Assembly (NCBI RefSeq): GCF_023221595.1 | Contig: NZ_CP096563.1 | Span: 4,831,001-4,895,000, forward strand | Source: Rhodococcus qingshengii JCM 15477 | GTDB taxonomy: Bacteria; Actinomycetota; Actinomycetes; Mycobacteriales; Mycobacteriaceae | Length of the DNA stretch: 64,000 bases | Reading direction: 5' to 3' | Part shown: in pieces, positions 44,041-51,372 of the stretch | How positions within the stretch are numbered: the stretch's first letter is position 1 | Layout of the letters: every line of letters begins with the position of its first letter | Notes under the pieces: generated by a model | What the model saw: the letters and a program-made list of their open reading frames with translations, nothing else | The model's database searches: none | What the model was told of the DNA's origin: nothing | Made by a program: the position numbers and the translations under genes

Positions 44041-45672
44041 GTGACTGCAACACTGCGCATCAGCGGCCTCTCTGCTTCCCGGGGAGAACGCACCCTGTTC
44101 TCCGACCTCGACCTCACCGTTGCCCCCGGCGACGTCATCGGCCTCGTCGGCGCGAACGGCGCTGGCAAGTCGACGCTTCTCACCGCACTGGCCGGAATCG
44201 GAACCGCCGACGTCGAAGGTTCGATCATCCTCAGCCCGCCGGATGCTGCGGTCGGTTACCTCGCGCAGGAACCCGATCGCATCGAGGGTGAGACCGTCCT
44301 CGAGTTCCTCGGCCGCCGCACCGGCGTCGCCCACGCCGAGGAAGTCATGAACGCCGCAGCCGAAACCCTGGCCGAAGCCGAAGAGGATCTGTACTCCCCG
44401 GCACTGGAACGCTGGCTCGCTCTCGGCGGCGCCGACCTGCTCGAGCGCGCCGAGAAGGTGGTCGAAGAACTCGGTCTCGGAGTTCCACTCGATGCACATA
44501 TGACGGCATTGTCCGGCGGTCAGGCCGCGCGCGCCGGCCTCGCGTCACTGTTGCTTTCGCGCTACGACATTCTCTTGTTGGACGAGCCCACCAACGATCT
44601 CGACCTACGCGGTCTCGAGCAGTTGGAGCGATTTGTCGCCGAGACGCGCGCAGCACTGGTTGTCGTGAGCCATGATCGCGAGTTCCTCTCGCGCACCGTC
44701 ACGGGGATCGTGGAACTCGATCTGGCACAACAGGACATCGCCGTGTACGACGGCGGCTACGAGTCGTACCTCGCCGAACGCGAGATCGCCCGCCAGCACG
44801 CACGCGAGGCGTTCGAGGAATACGCAGGCACCCGCTCCGATCTCGAAGATCGCGCACAGATGCAGCGCAACTGGATGGAACACGGCGTCCGCAACGCGCG
44901 TCGTAAAGCCAAGGACAACGACAAGATCGGACGCGGATTGCGGACCGAGTCGACGGAGAAGCAAGCCGCGAAGGCACGCCAGACTCAACGTCGCATCGAG
45001 CGACTCGAAGTCGTCGAGGAACCGCGCAAGGAGTGGGAACTTCGCATGGAGATCGCGGCGGCGCCGCGGTCCGGTTCCGTTGTCGCAACCACGAACGGCG
45101 CCAAGGTAACTCGCGGTCAGTTCACGTTCGGTCCGGTCACGACGCAGATCGACTGGGGCGATCGAATTCTCGTCACGGGCGCGAACGGGGCAGGCAAGAC
45201 CACCCTCCTCAACGTCCTGCTCGGCAAACTCGTCCCGGACGAGGGCATCGCGTCGCTGGGTTCCGGTGTCGCGATCGGTGAGATCGATCAGGCGCGTGGA
45301 TTGTTCGAAGGTGATCAACCAGTCGTGGAGGCCTTCGGGGCACAGGTTCCGGACTGGCCCGATGCCGATGTCCGCACTCTCCTCGCCAAGTTCGGCCTGC
45401 GCGGACACCACGTACTCAGATCTGCCGCTTCCCTGTCCCCCGGCGAGAGAACAAGGGCTGCACTTGCTTTGCTCCAGGCTCGCGGCGTGAACCTACTGGT
45501 ACTGGACGAGCCGACGAACCATCTCGACCTTCCGGCGATCGAACAGCTCGAGCAGGCAATGGAGTCGTTCGAGGGAACCCTCCTTCTGGTCACTCACGAT
45601 CGACGCATGCTGCAGTCCACCCGAAGCACGCGCCGGTGGAGAATGGAGAACGGACAGCTCTTCGAGGAGTAG
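44041..45672 (+). CDS. ABC-F subfamily ATP-binding protein
   Basis: 543 residues with two ABC domains and no TM region. Walker A boxes are VGANGAGKSTLLTAL and TGANGAGKTTLLNVL, signatures are LSGGQ and LSPGE, and Walker B motifs are LLLDEPTNDLDL and LVLDEPTNHLDL. The inter-domain linker is charged and helical. ABC-F proteins bind the ribosome; members either regulate translation or protect from antibiotics acting on the ribosome. This one resembles actinobacterial chromosomal homologues, so resistance is only a possibility. The start is GTG 44041, following GGGGA at 44026-44030 just past the palindrome. Confidence 0.92.
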   Translation: MTATLRISGLSASRGERTLFSDLDLTVAPGDVIGLVGANGAGKSTLLTALAGIGTADVEGSIILSPPDAAVGYLAQEPDRIEGETVLEFLGRRTGVAHAEEVMNAAAETLAEAEEDLYSPALERWLALGGADLLERAEKVVEELGLGVPLDAHMTALSGGQAARAGLASLLLSRYDILLLDEPTNDLDLRGLEQLERFVAETRAALVVVSHDREFLSRTVTGIVELDLAQQDIAVYDGGYESYLAEREIARQHAREAFEEYAGTRSDLEDRAQMQRNWMEHGVRNARRKAKDNDKIGRGLRTESTEKQAAKARQTQRRIERLEVVEEPRKEWELRMEIAAAPRSGSVVATTNGAKVTRGQFTFGPVTTQIDWGDRILVTGANGAGKTTLLNVLLGKLVPDEGIASLGSGVAIGEIDQARGLFEGDQPVVEAFGAQVPDWPDADVRTLLAKFGLRGHHVLRSAASLSPGERTRAALALLQARGVNLLVLDEPTNHLDLPAIEQLEQAMESFEGTLLLVTHDRRMLQSTRSTRRWRMENGQLFEE

Positions 45673-45706
45673 CCGATCGACTCTGCTTGCGCAAACAACC
45701 CGCGTG

Positions 45707-45740
45707 TGCAACTATTTATCAGGCGCACGCAATAGTTGCA
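45707..45740. promoter_or_regulatory. Inverted repeat upstream of aldo/keto reductase 2
   Basis: TGCAACTATT (45707-45716) and AATAGTTGCA (45731-45740), perfect 10-bp arms with a 14-base loop. It is 77 bases before the reductase ATG and 35 bases after the ABC-F stop. It may be an operator or terminator. Confidence 0.5.
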
Positions 45741-45817
45741 TGCGCGGCATAGTGGGCCCGCGGATGACATGATCCCCCGTCGAGCTGCCACATCCCAGTC
45801 CCGAAAGGCACTCTTCA

Positions 45818-46657
45818 ATGTTGTCGATCCCCGACCGCACACTGACTCACGGAACCACCGGCGAGCCGATCACCATCCCGCAACTCGGGTACGGCGTTTT
45901 CCAGGTACCGGACGCACAGACCGAAGAGGTCACTGCCGCAGCTCTCGAGATCGGCTACCGCCACATCGACACGGCCGCGATCTACGGAAATGAAGCCGGG
46001 GTCGGCCGCGCCATCGCAGGTTCGGATATCCCTAGGTCAGAGCTGTTCGTCACCACCAAGCTGTGGAATGACGATCAGGGCCACGACCGAACACTCGCCG
46101 CTTTCGACACCAGCCTCGACAAGCTCGGACTCGACTACGTCGACCTCTATCTGATTCACTGGCCCGCGCCGGCAAAGGGCCTGTTCGTCGAGACCTGGGC
46201 GGCATTCGAGCAAATTCTCGCCTCCGGCCGCACCCGGGCGATCGGTGTGTCCAACTTCCTGCCCGAGCACCTCGAACTGCTGGCCGAGCACAGCTCGATC
46301 ACCCCGGCCGTCAACCAGATCGAATTGCACCCCAGACTGCAACAGCACGCGTCACGGGAGTACGCGCGAAGTCGCGGCATCGAAATCGAGGCTTGGAGCC
46401 CATTGGGACAGGGAACCATCCTCGACGACCCGGCCATCGGGAAAATTGCTGCAGCACAAGGCAAGAGCCCGGCACAGATAATTCTGCGTTGGCATCTCGA
46501 ACAGGGTCACACCGTTCTGTCGAAGTCGGTCACGCCTGCACGCATGCGCGACAACGCCGCAATCTTCGACTTCGCACTCGATGCCGACGAGTCAGCGGCC
46601 ATCGCAGCGCTGAACACCGACAGCCGTGTCGGGCCTGATCCAGTCGAATTGAACTGA
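45818..46657 (+). CDS. Aldo/keto reductase (paralogue)
   Basis: 279 residues. Same tetrad as the enzyme at 42399-43247: HIDTAAIYGNE, TTKLWNDDQG, LYLIHWPAP, and SKSVTPARMRDNAA. Protein identity with the neighbour is high by eye (for instance GYGVFQVPDAQTEEV against GFGVFQVPDDETQEA), so the two are paralogues in opposite orientation. It converges on a TetR gene. Likely NADPH-dependent reduction of aldehydes or ketones. Confidence 0.94.
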   Translation: MLSIPDRTLTHGTTGEPITIPQLGYGVFQVPDAQTEEVTAAALEIGYRHIDTAAIYGNEAGVGRAIAGSDIPRSELFVTTKLWNDDQGHDRTLAAFDTSLDKLGLDYVDLYLIHWPAPAKGLFVETWAAFEQILASGRTRAIGVSNFLPEHLELLAEHSSITPAVNQIELHPRLQQHASREYARSRGIEIEAWSPLGQGTILDDPAIGKIAAAQGKSPAQIILRWHLEQGHTVLSKSVTPARMRDNAAIFDFALDADESAAIAALNTDSRVGPDPVELN

Positions 46658-46669
46658 ATCGAAACGGCT

Positions 46670-47245
46670 TCAAGAATTTTCGTGGGGAGTCAACGTCAGC
46701 AGCACAGAATCGACGGACTGCTCGGCCAGGAGCGCGTCCAGCGGTAAGTGACGGAACAACGCTCGGTAATAGATCGGCGACGCCAGCGCGTCCAGGACGA
46801 AGTCCAGGTCGAAGTCGCTCCGTATGTCGCCGCGTAGGCGCGCCGATTCCAGCACTGCCGCAGTGGAATCGCGTCGTGGCTGAAAGAATGCCGACTGGAA
46901 ATCCCGCGCCAATTCCGGGTCCGCCGCCAGATCCGCGACCAACGCGGGCAGGATCCGCCCGACTACCGTTTCGCTCAGCCCCACAACCAATGTCGTGATG
47001 CCGGCGACCAGGTCTGCCCTGAGATCGCCGGTGTCCGGCGTTGGATCAGTGCCGATGTGCGCCACGACGACGTCCACCACCAGATGCCGCTTCGACGGCC
47101 ATCTCCGGTAGATGGCGGGTCGATGCACGCCCGCTCTCGTCGCCACCGAACCGATCGACAGCTCCGCATATCCGTTCTCCCCCAACAACTCCAGGGTTGC
47201 CGCCAGAACGGCGTCGTCGATCCGCTCGTCGCGGGCGCGCACCAT
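46670..47245 (-). CDS. TetR/AcrR family regulator
   Basis: 191 residues. TetR HTH (about 25-60: IGSVATRAGVHRPAIYRRWP) and a TetR_C-type ligand domain. Its ATG follows the VOC stop directly (TAG then ATG at 47248/47245), so the two genes are co-transcribed and the regulator most likely controls itself and the VOC gene through the operator at 47671-47686. Confidence 0.93.
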   Translation of the reverse strand: MVRARDERIDDAVLAATLELLGENGYAELSIGSVATRAGVHRPAIYRRWPSKRHLVVDVVVAHIGTDPTPDTGDLRADLVAGITTLVVGLSETVVGRILPALVADLAADPELARDFQSAFFQPRRDSTAAVLESARLRGDIRSDFDLDFVLDALASPIYYRALFRHLPLDALLAEQSVDSVLLTLTPHENS

Positions 47246-47659
47246 CTACAGCACCGGCCGCGGCATGAGCACCAGACGCCAGCCGTCGGGATCTTCGAAA
47301 GTCATCCCCGCATTCTCCTCCCAGTACGGATTCTCGGCGCCAACGGGTTCGTGCCCTGCTTCCCCCAACCTCTGAACTACCTCGTACATCGCCGACTCGC
47401 CGGCGAAGTAGAGCACCAACAGGTTGTCCTGCGTCGGCGCCGGGCACGAGCTTCCGTCTTCGTGGGTCGTGAATTCGAGGTGATAGTTCGAATCCGGCAG
47501 ACCCAGCATGATTCCGTCGTACCCGGCATGACCGGAGAACCGGTAGAGCTCTGGCAATCCCAGACAGTCGCGATAGAACGCAATCACGTCGTCGAGCCTG
47601 TCGGTGGGTCGCGCTACGCGCACTTGCACTACTGCGAGGTCGTTCGGCCAAGTTGTCAT
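47246..47659 (-). CDS. VOC/glyoxalase family protein
   Basis: 137 residues, a single vicinal-oxygen-chelate unit pair (DVIAFYRDCLGLPELYRFSG, YHLEFTTHEDG, FEDPDGWRLVLMP). The metal-binding His/Glu positions appear as H in YHLEF and E in the FEDPDG segment. Such proteins bind metals and act as lyases, dioxygenases or resistance proteins that bind drugs; the substrate is unknown. First gene of a two-gene unit with a TetR. Confidence 0.9.
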   Translation of the reverse strand: MTTWPNDLAVVQVRVARPTDRLDDVIAFYRDCLGLPELYRFSGHAGYDGIMLGLPDSNYHLEFTTHEDGSSCPAPTQDNLLVLYFAGESAMYEVVQRLGEAGHEPVGAENPYWEENAGMTFEDPDGWRLVLMPRPVL

Positions 47660-47670
47660 TCCAAAACAGT

Positions 47671-47686
47671 ACAGTACGTACCGTAA
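47671..47686. promoter_or_regulatory. Candidate TetR operator before VOC-TetR
   Basis: TACAGTACGTACCGTA, a 16-bp dyad with one mismatched base pair, 12 bases upstream of the VOC ATG. The adjacent TetR is the obvious binder. Confidence 0.6.
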
Positions 47687-47733
47687 TGTTTCGAGAAAAT
47701 GGCTGCCAGCCTCCCGACGGCAGCTCGCTTCAA

Positions 47734-48150
47734 CTACAAGCGATCATTCTCCGGAAACGCCGCCTTGGGCATGAACTTCGGCCTGGCGAACAGCACAGAC
47801 AGTTTAGTGGGCTGCGACTCCACCGGGCGATCGGACCGGTACAGCAACGCCTGCTGCGGGGTACTCACCCATTCACTGGCGAAGATCTCACCGAGGCGCG
47901 AAACCGGCACGTGCGACCCGTCCTCGAGTCGAACGGTGACGTCCGCCCCGATGTCCGACTGGCCGTACACGACCCACCACGATTCGCCTTCCACATCCCC
48001 CGGAGTGTGCTGCCCGATACCGATGACTGCACCCTTCTCCATCGGATCGCGCCAGACCGCTTCGCGCCCTTGCGGTCCCACGCAGTAGCTACCATCCTCG
48101 CACACCTGCACGACCAGGCCGGACTCTTCGAGCACCAACTGTTCGACCAC
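47734..48150 (-). CDS. Hypothetical protein
   Basis: 138 residues from GTG 48150, preceded by AAGGGG with good spacing; a longer reading to 48306 would be rich in Arg and lacks a ribosome site. No TM helix or signal. A Gly/Val/Asp-rich beta pattern is visible (SGLVVQVCEDGSYCVGPQGR, SWWVVYGQSDIGADVTVRLE). No family recognised. Divergent from the XRE gene. Confidence 0.6.
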   Translation of the reverse strand: MVEQLVLEESGLVVQVCEDGSYCVGPQGREAVWRDPMEKGAVIGIGQHTPGDVEGESWWVVYGQSDIGADVTVRLEDGSHVPVSRLGEIFASEWVSTPQQALLYRSDRPVESQPTKLSVLFARPKFMPKAAFPENDRL

Positions 48151-48223
48151 TATGCCAAGCCCCTTCCGTTGCCCGAACCTTATCCGCCGGCACGCCCCAG
48201 AAGCGGAACAATCGCGGTTCGTG

Positions 48224-48259
48224 TTGACAAACTGTTGGGTTTTTACAACACTTTGATGC
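48224..48259 (+). promoter_or_regulatory. Putative promoter of the XRE operon, possibly leaderless
   Basis: TTGACA at 48224-48229 is a perfect -35 box; the expected -10 at about 48247-48252 reads AACACT, weak. Start of transcription would then fall near the XRE ATG 48260, which has no ribosome site, so a leaderless transcript is possible. GTGTTG and CAACAC (48221-48226 and 48246-48251) form a dyad around it. Confidence 0.45.
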
Positions 48260-48610
48260 ATGAGCCCAGTCCGGCGGGGAGACGCGCTCCCCATCTTCAA
48301 TCGCATCGGAGTGCTTCGCGCCGAGCGGAAGATGAGCCGGGCACAGCTTGCGCAACTCGTCGACGTGAATCCGCAGACGGTGGGGGCACTCGAACGCGGT
48401 GACCACTACCCCAGCCTGGATCTTGCATTCCGAATCTGCTGGGTGTTCGACCTCCCGGTGGAGGCGGTGTTCTCCCGGACGGAGTTCGGGCCGCTGTCGA
48501 CGGAGGTCTACCGGAATGCACCGTCGACGGAGGTCTACCGGAATGCACCGTCGACGGAGGTCTACCGATCTGACCGCACTACCGAGGGGAGTGAAAAGCC
48601 AAGTGCCTGA
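48260..48610 (+). CDS. XRE-family regulator with C-terminal tandem repeats
   Basis: 116 residues. HTH at about 15-70 (IGVLRAERKMSRAQLAQLVD, NPQTVGALERGDHYPS). The tail repeats STEVYRNAP-like units nearly three times because of a 27-base tandem repeat in the DNA. The core resembles YozG-type XRE proteins that are encoded next to a membrane protein. The next gene starts at GTG 48603 inside the last codons, so the two are coupled, and an ABC transporter follows. Confidence 0.87.
   Translation: MSPVRRGDALPIFNRIGVLRAERKMSRAQLAQLVDVNPQTVGALERGDHYPSLDLAFRICWVFDLPVEAVFSRTEFGPLSTEVYRNAPSTEVYRNAPSTEVYRSDRTTEGSEKPSA
48496..48567 (+). repeat. 27-bp tandem repeat in the XRE coding sequence
   Basis: 2.67 copies of a 27-base unit starting GTCGACGGAGG at 48496, 48523 and 48550, identical where they overlap. 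The unit length is a multiple of 3, so the frame is kept and 9-residue blocks are added to the C-terminus. Likely variable in copy number between strains. Confidence 0.9.
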
Positions 48611-49148
48611 ATCAAATCTGATCGACCGCTACCAGGCCCACCGCACTCGGCGGTTCCTGCAGAACGAGGAGACGTTCCGACATTGGCTCCCGAATTGGCG
48701 AACCCGTCGACGTCGGCGCGTACTCGTCGTCGCCCTGGCGGTCCTGTTCACCACGATGGTTGCCGTCAGCACAGCATGCCTGTTCAATCCGCTCTTCGCC
48801 GTGGCATGGCCGGTCCTCACCCTGCTGTTCCTGCCGACGTGGTCCTCACTTCAAATCGTGTCGGGCCGGCAAGGGGATGCTCCGCGGCAGGCGTTGGACG
48901 AATGGGAGATCCAGCAACGCAACGACGCTCGCTCCGTCGGGCTCAGCGTGACCCAAACGTTGGTCTTCATTGTCGCCATTTTCCTCATTTTCACCTCGTC
49001 GGTGCAGTGGAATGTAGAGAGGCTGCCTTACACGGGAGGTTTATTGGCACTGACTGCAATGCTGATCGGCGCGTGCACGCCCGCGATGATTCTCTCGTGG
49101 ACCAATCCAGACCCGGATCCGATTGATTCGGAAGAGTTCGATCTCTGA
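48603..49148 (+). CDS. Small integral membrane protein of the XRE-ABC operon
   Basis: About 181 residues from GTG 48603 (GTG 48591 also possible). A polar N-terminus leads into four TM helices in two pairs (VLVVALAVLFTTMVAVSTA; FAVAWPVLTLLFLPTW; LVFIVAIFLIFTSSVQW; LLALTAMLIGACTPAMI). The tail is acidic (PDPDPIDSEEFDL). No family recognised. It overlaps the XRE stop by eight bases and precedes a NatA-type ATPase by 43 bases. Confidence 0.8.
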   Translation: MPESNLIDRYQAHRTRRFLQNEETFRHWLPNWRTRRRRRVLVVALAVLFTTMVAVSTACLFNPLFAVAWPVLTLLFLPTWSSLQIVSGRQGDAPRQALDEWEIQQRNDARSVGLSVTQTLVFIVAIFLIFTSSVQWNVERLPYTGGLLALTAMLIGACTPAMILSWTNPDPDPIDSEEFDL

Positions 49149-49191
49149 CCCGTATTACCGAAGCGCACCACTCGACCGATGGGAAGGACCC

Positions 49192-50088
49192 ATGTCAGCC
49201 ACCCTCACGATCGACGGCATCTCGAAACGCTACGGCGACGTCGTCGCACTCGACAACCTGAGTTTCGAAGTGCGCCCAGGCGAGATCTTCGGATTCGTCG
49301 GCAGCAACGGCGCCGGCAAGACGACCACGATGCGCATTGCGCTGGGTGTGCTCGGAGCAGATTCGGGAGAAGTTCGCCTCGGCGGCAAACCCGTCGACCT
49401 CGACGTGCGTCGCACTATCGGATACATGCCGGAGGAACGCGGCCTCTACCCCAAGATGAAGGTGGGAGCGCAACTTTCCTATCTGGCCGAGCTACACGGA
49501 CTCTCGAAGGCCGACGCGCACGCGGCCACCGAGCGGTGGACCGAACGTCTGGGCATCGCCGAACGCGTCAAGGACACCGTCGATTCCCTGTCCCTCGGTA
49601 ATCAGCAACGTGTGCAGCTCGCGGCGGCGCTGGTTCACGACCCATCGGTACTCGTTCTGGACGAACCGTTTTCGGGCCTTGACCCCGTAGCGGTCGATGT
49701 CATGAGTGACGTGTTGGTCGAGAAGGCTCGCACCGGTGTTCCCGTAATCTTCTCCAGCCATCAGCTGGATCTGGTGGAGCGCTTGTGCGATCGCGTGGGC
49801 ATCATCAGCCGCGGCAGCATGCGGGAGATCGGAACCGTCGACGAACTACGAGGCAAGGGCGACGGCCGAATCGAAGTCTTCGCCCCTGACGCGCCGGTCG
49901 GTTGGGCACACCATCTGATCGGTGTCACCACACTGAGCCACCTCGACGGCCGAACGCTCCTGAGCGTCGACGGAACCGCCGACGATCAGCAGATCCTGCA
50001 TGCAGCGTTGAAAACCGGACCGGTGCACGAGTTCACGCTACGACGTCCGTCACTGACCGATCTGTTCCGAGAGGTAGTAGCCGCATGA
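49192..50088 (+). CDS. ABC transporter ATP-binding protein, NatA-like
   Basis: 298 residues. Walker A GSNGAGKTTTMRIALG, signature LSLGNQQRVQ (variant of LSGGQ), Walker B VLVLDEPFSGLDP, H-loop FSSHQ. It pairs with the permease that follows (ATGA overlap at 50085-50088). NatAB-type exporters remove Na+ or peptides; the substrate is uncertain. ATG 49192 follows GGGAAGGA. Confidence 0.93.
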   Translation: MSATLTIDGISKRYGDVVALDNLSFEVRPGEIFGFVGSNGAGKTTTMRIALGVLGADSGEVRLGGKPVDLDVRRTIGYMPEERGLYPKMKVGAQLSYLAELHGLSKADAHAATERWTERLGIAERVKDTVDSLSLGNQQRVQLAAALVHDPSVLVLDEPFSGLDPVAVDVMSDVLVEKARTGVPVIFSSHQLDLVERLCDRVGIISRGSMREIGTVDELRGKGDGRIEVFAPDAPVGWAHHLIGVTTLSHLDGRTLLSVDGTADDQQILHAALKTGPVHEFTLRRPSLTDLFREVVAA

Positions 50089-51278
50089 GCAACCAGTTGA
50101 GCGGAGGTCGAGCCATCGGGTTGGTCGCCCGACGCGAATTCATGACGCAGATCTCGAAGAAGAGTTTTGTGATCAGCAACGTCATCATTCTGGTCGCGAT
50201 CATCGGCGGCATCATCGCCTTCTCGCTCTTCTCCGGCGGCGACGAGGACAAGTCGAAGATCGGCTTGGTCGGCAACCAATCACTCAGTGCCACGATGGTG
50301 TCCATCGGCGACACCCTCGGAAATCCCGTGACGGTAACGGAGGTTTCCGACGACGGCACCGCGCGTGATCAAGTCAAGGACGGCGACCTCGACGTGGCCG
50401 TGATCGCTGGATCGGGCGGCGGCGTCACTGTCGTGACCAAGAAGGAAGTAGCCACGAATCTGCGGGCCGTCATCGAGAGTTCCGTTGCACAGCAGGCACA
50501 ATCGAATGCGCTGTCCGCTGCGGGGATCGACCCGGCTCAGCTCGCCGAAGCCACGTCCACCGCAGTGGTCACCATCGATGCCATCGATCCCCCGGATCCC
50601 GAACAGGGCCAACGTATAGCGATGTCGATCGCTGCTGTGGTGCTCCTGTACATGCAGATCCTGTTGTTCGGAACGTACGTGGCGATGGGCGTCGTCGAGG
50701 AGAAGTCCAGCCGTGTCGTCGAGTTGCTGCTCTCCACTCTCCGTCCACTGCAGTTGTTGTGGGGCAAGGTTCTCGGAATCGGTGCTGTCGGCCTGATGCA
50801 GATGGCTGCCTATGCCGTCGCGGGCGTCGCCACCGGACTGGCGACGGGCGTCCTGACCGTGACGGGCACCGCAATCGGCGTTCTGTTCGGCACTCTCGGG
50901 TGGTTCATTCTCGGCTTCCTCTTCTTCGCCGTGCTGTACGCCGCCGCCGGGTCCATGGTCTCGCGACAGGAGGACGTCAACGCCACCGCGATGCCTCTCG
51001 CGCTGCTCGTCATGGCAATGGTCAGCGTGGCTTTCGTTTCGGTGAGCAATCCAGAAGGAACCCTGAGCAACGTGTTGAGTTGGATTCCGCCGTTCTCGGC
51101 AATCCTCATGCCCCTGCGCATTTCCGCCGGTGTTGCTTCTCCGTTCCAGATCGTGGGAACGATTCTGCTGATGCTGGTGGTGACCGCTGCGCTGTCGATG
51201 ATCGCGGCAAAGATCTACCAGCGCTCCATCCTTCGCATCGGCAAGGTCGTTTCGTGGAAAGAGGCGTTCGGACGCTGA
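50085..51278 (+). CDS. ABC-2 type permease, NatB-like
   Basis: 397 residues, six TM helices with a large extracytoplasmic loop after the first (KSFVISNVIILVAIIGGIIA, then helices from about residue 180). Its N-terminal region ARREFMTQISKKSFVI is characteristic of NatB/YhaP-type permeases. Overlaps the ATPase gene by four bases. Followed by a strong terminator. Confidence 0.92.
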   Translation: MSNQLSGGRAIGLVARREFMTQISKKSFVISNVIILVAIIGGIIAFSLFSGGDEDKSKIGLVGNQSLSATMVSIGDTLGNPVTVTEVSDDGTARDQVKDGDLDVAVIAGSGGGVTVVTKKEVATNLRAVIESSVAQQAQSNALSAAGIDPAQLAEATSTAVVTIDAIDPPDPEQGQRIAMSIAAVVLLYMQILLFGTYVAMGVVEEKSSRVVELLLSTLRPLQLLWGKVLGIGAVGLMQMAAYAVAGVATGLATGVLTVTGTAIGVLFGTLGWFILGFLFFAVLYAAAGSMVSRQEDVNATAMPLALLVMAMVSVAFVSVSNPEGTLSNVLSWIPPFSAILMPLRISAGVASPFQIVGTILLMLVVTAALSMIAAKIYQRSILRIGKVVSWKEAFGR

Positions 51279-51313
51279 TTTATCCGGCACACAACTGACG
51301 CCACACGATCCCG

Positions 51314-51356
51314 GCAGCACCCCGTCCAGGTAGGTTCATCCTGGACGGGGTGCTGC
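51314..51356 (+). terminator. Terminator after the XRE-NatAB operon
   Basis: GCAGCACCCCGTCCAGG (51314-51330) and CCTGGACGGGGTGCTGC (51340-51356): 17-bp perfect stem, 9-base loop. It ends the operon and lies 17 bases before the accD3 GTG, within its leader. Confidence 0.9.
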
Positions 51357-51372
51357 TTACTTGGAGGACGTT

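Noticed and set aside
48496..48567. Possible CRISPR-like array
   Set aside because: The copies are directly adjacent with no spacers and lie inside a reading frame; it is a coding tandem repeat.
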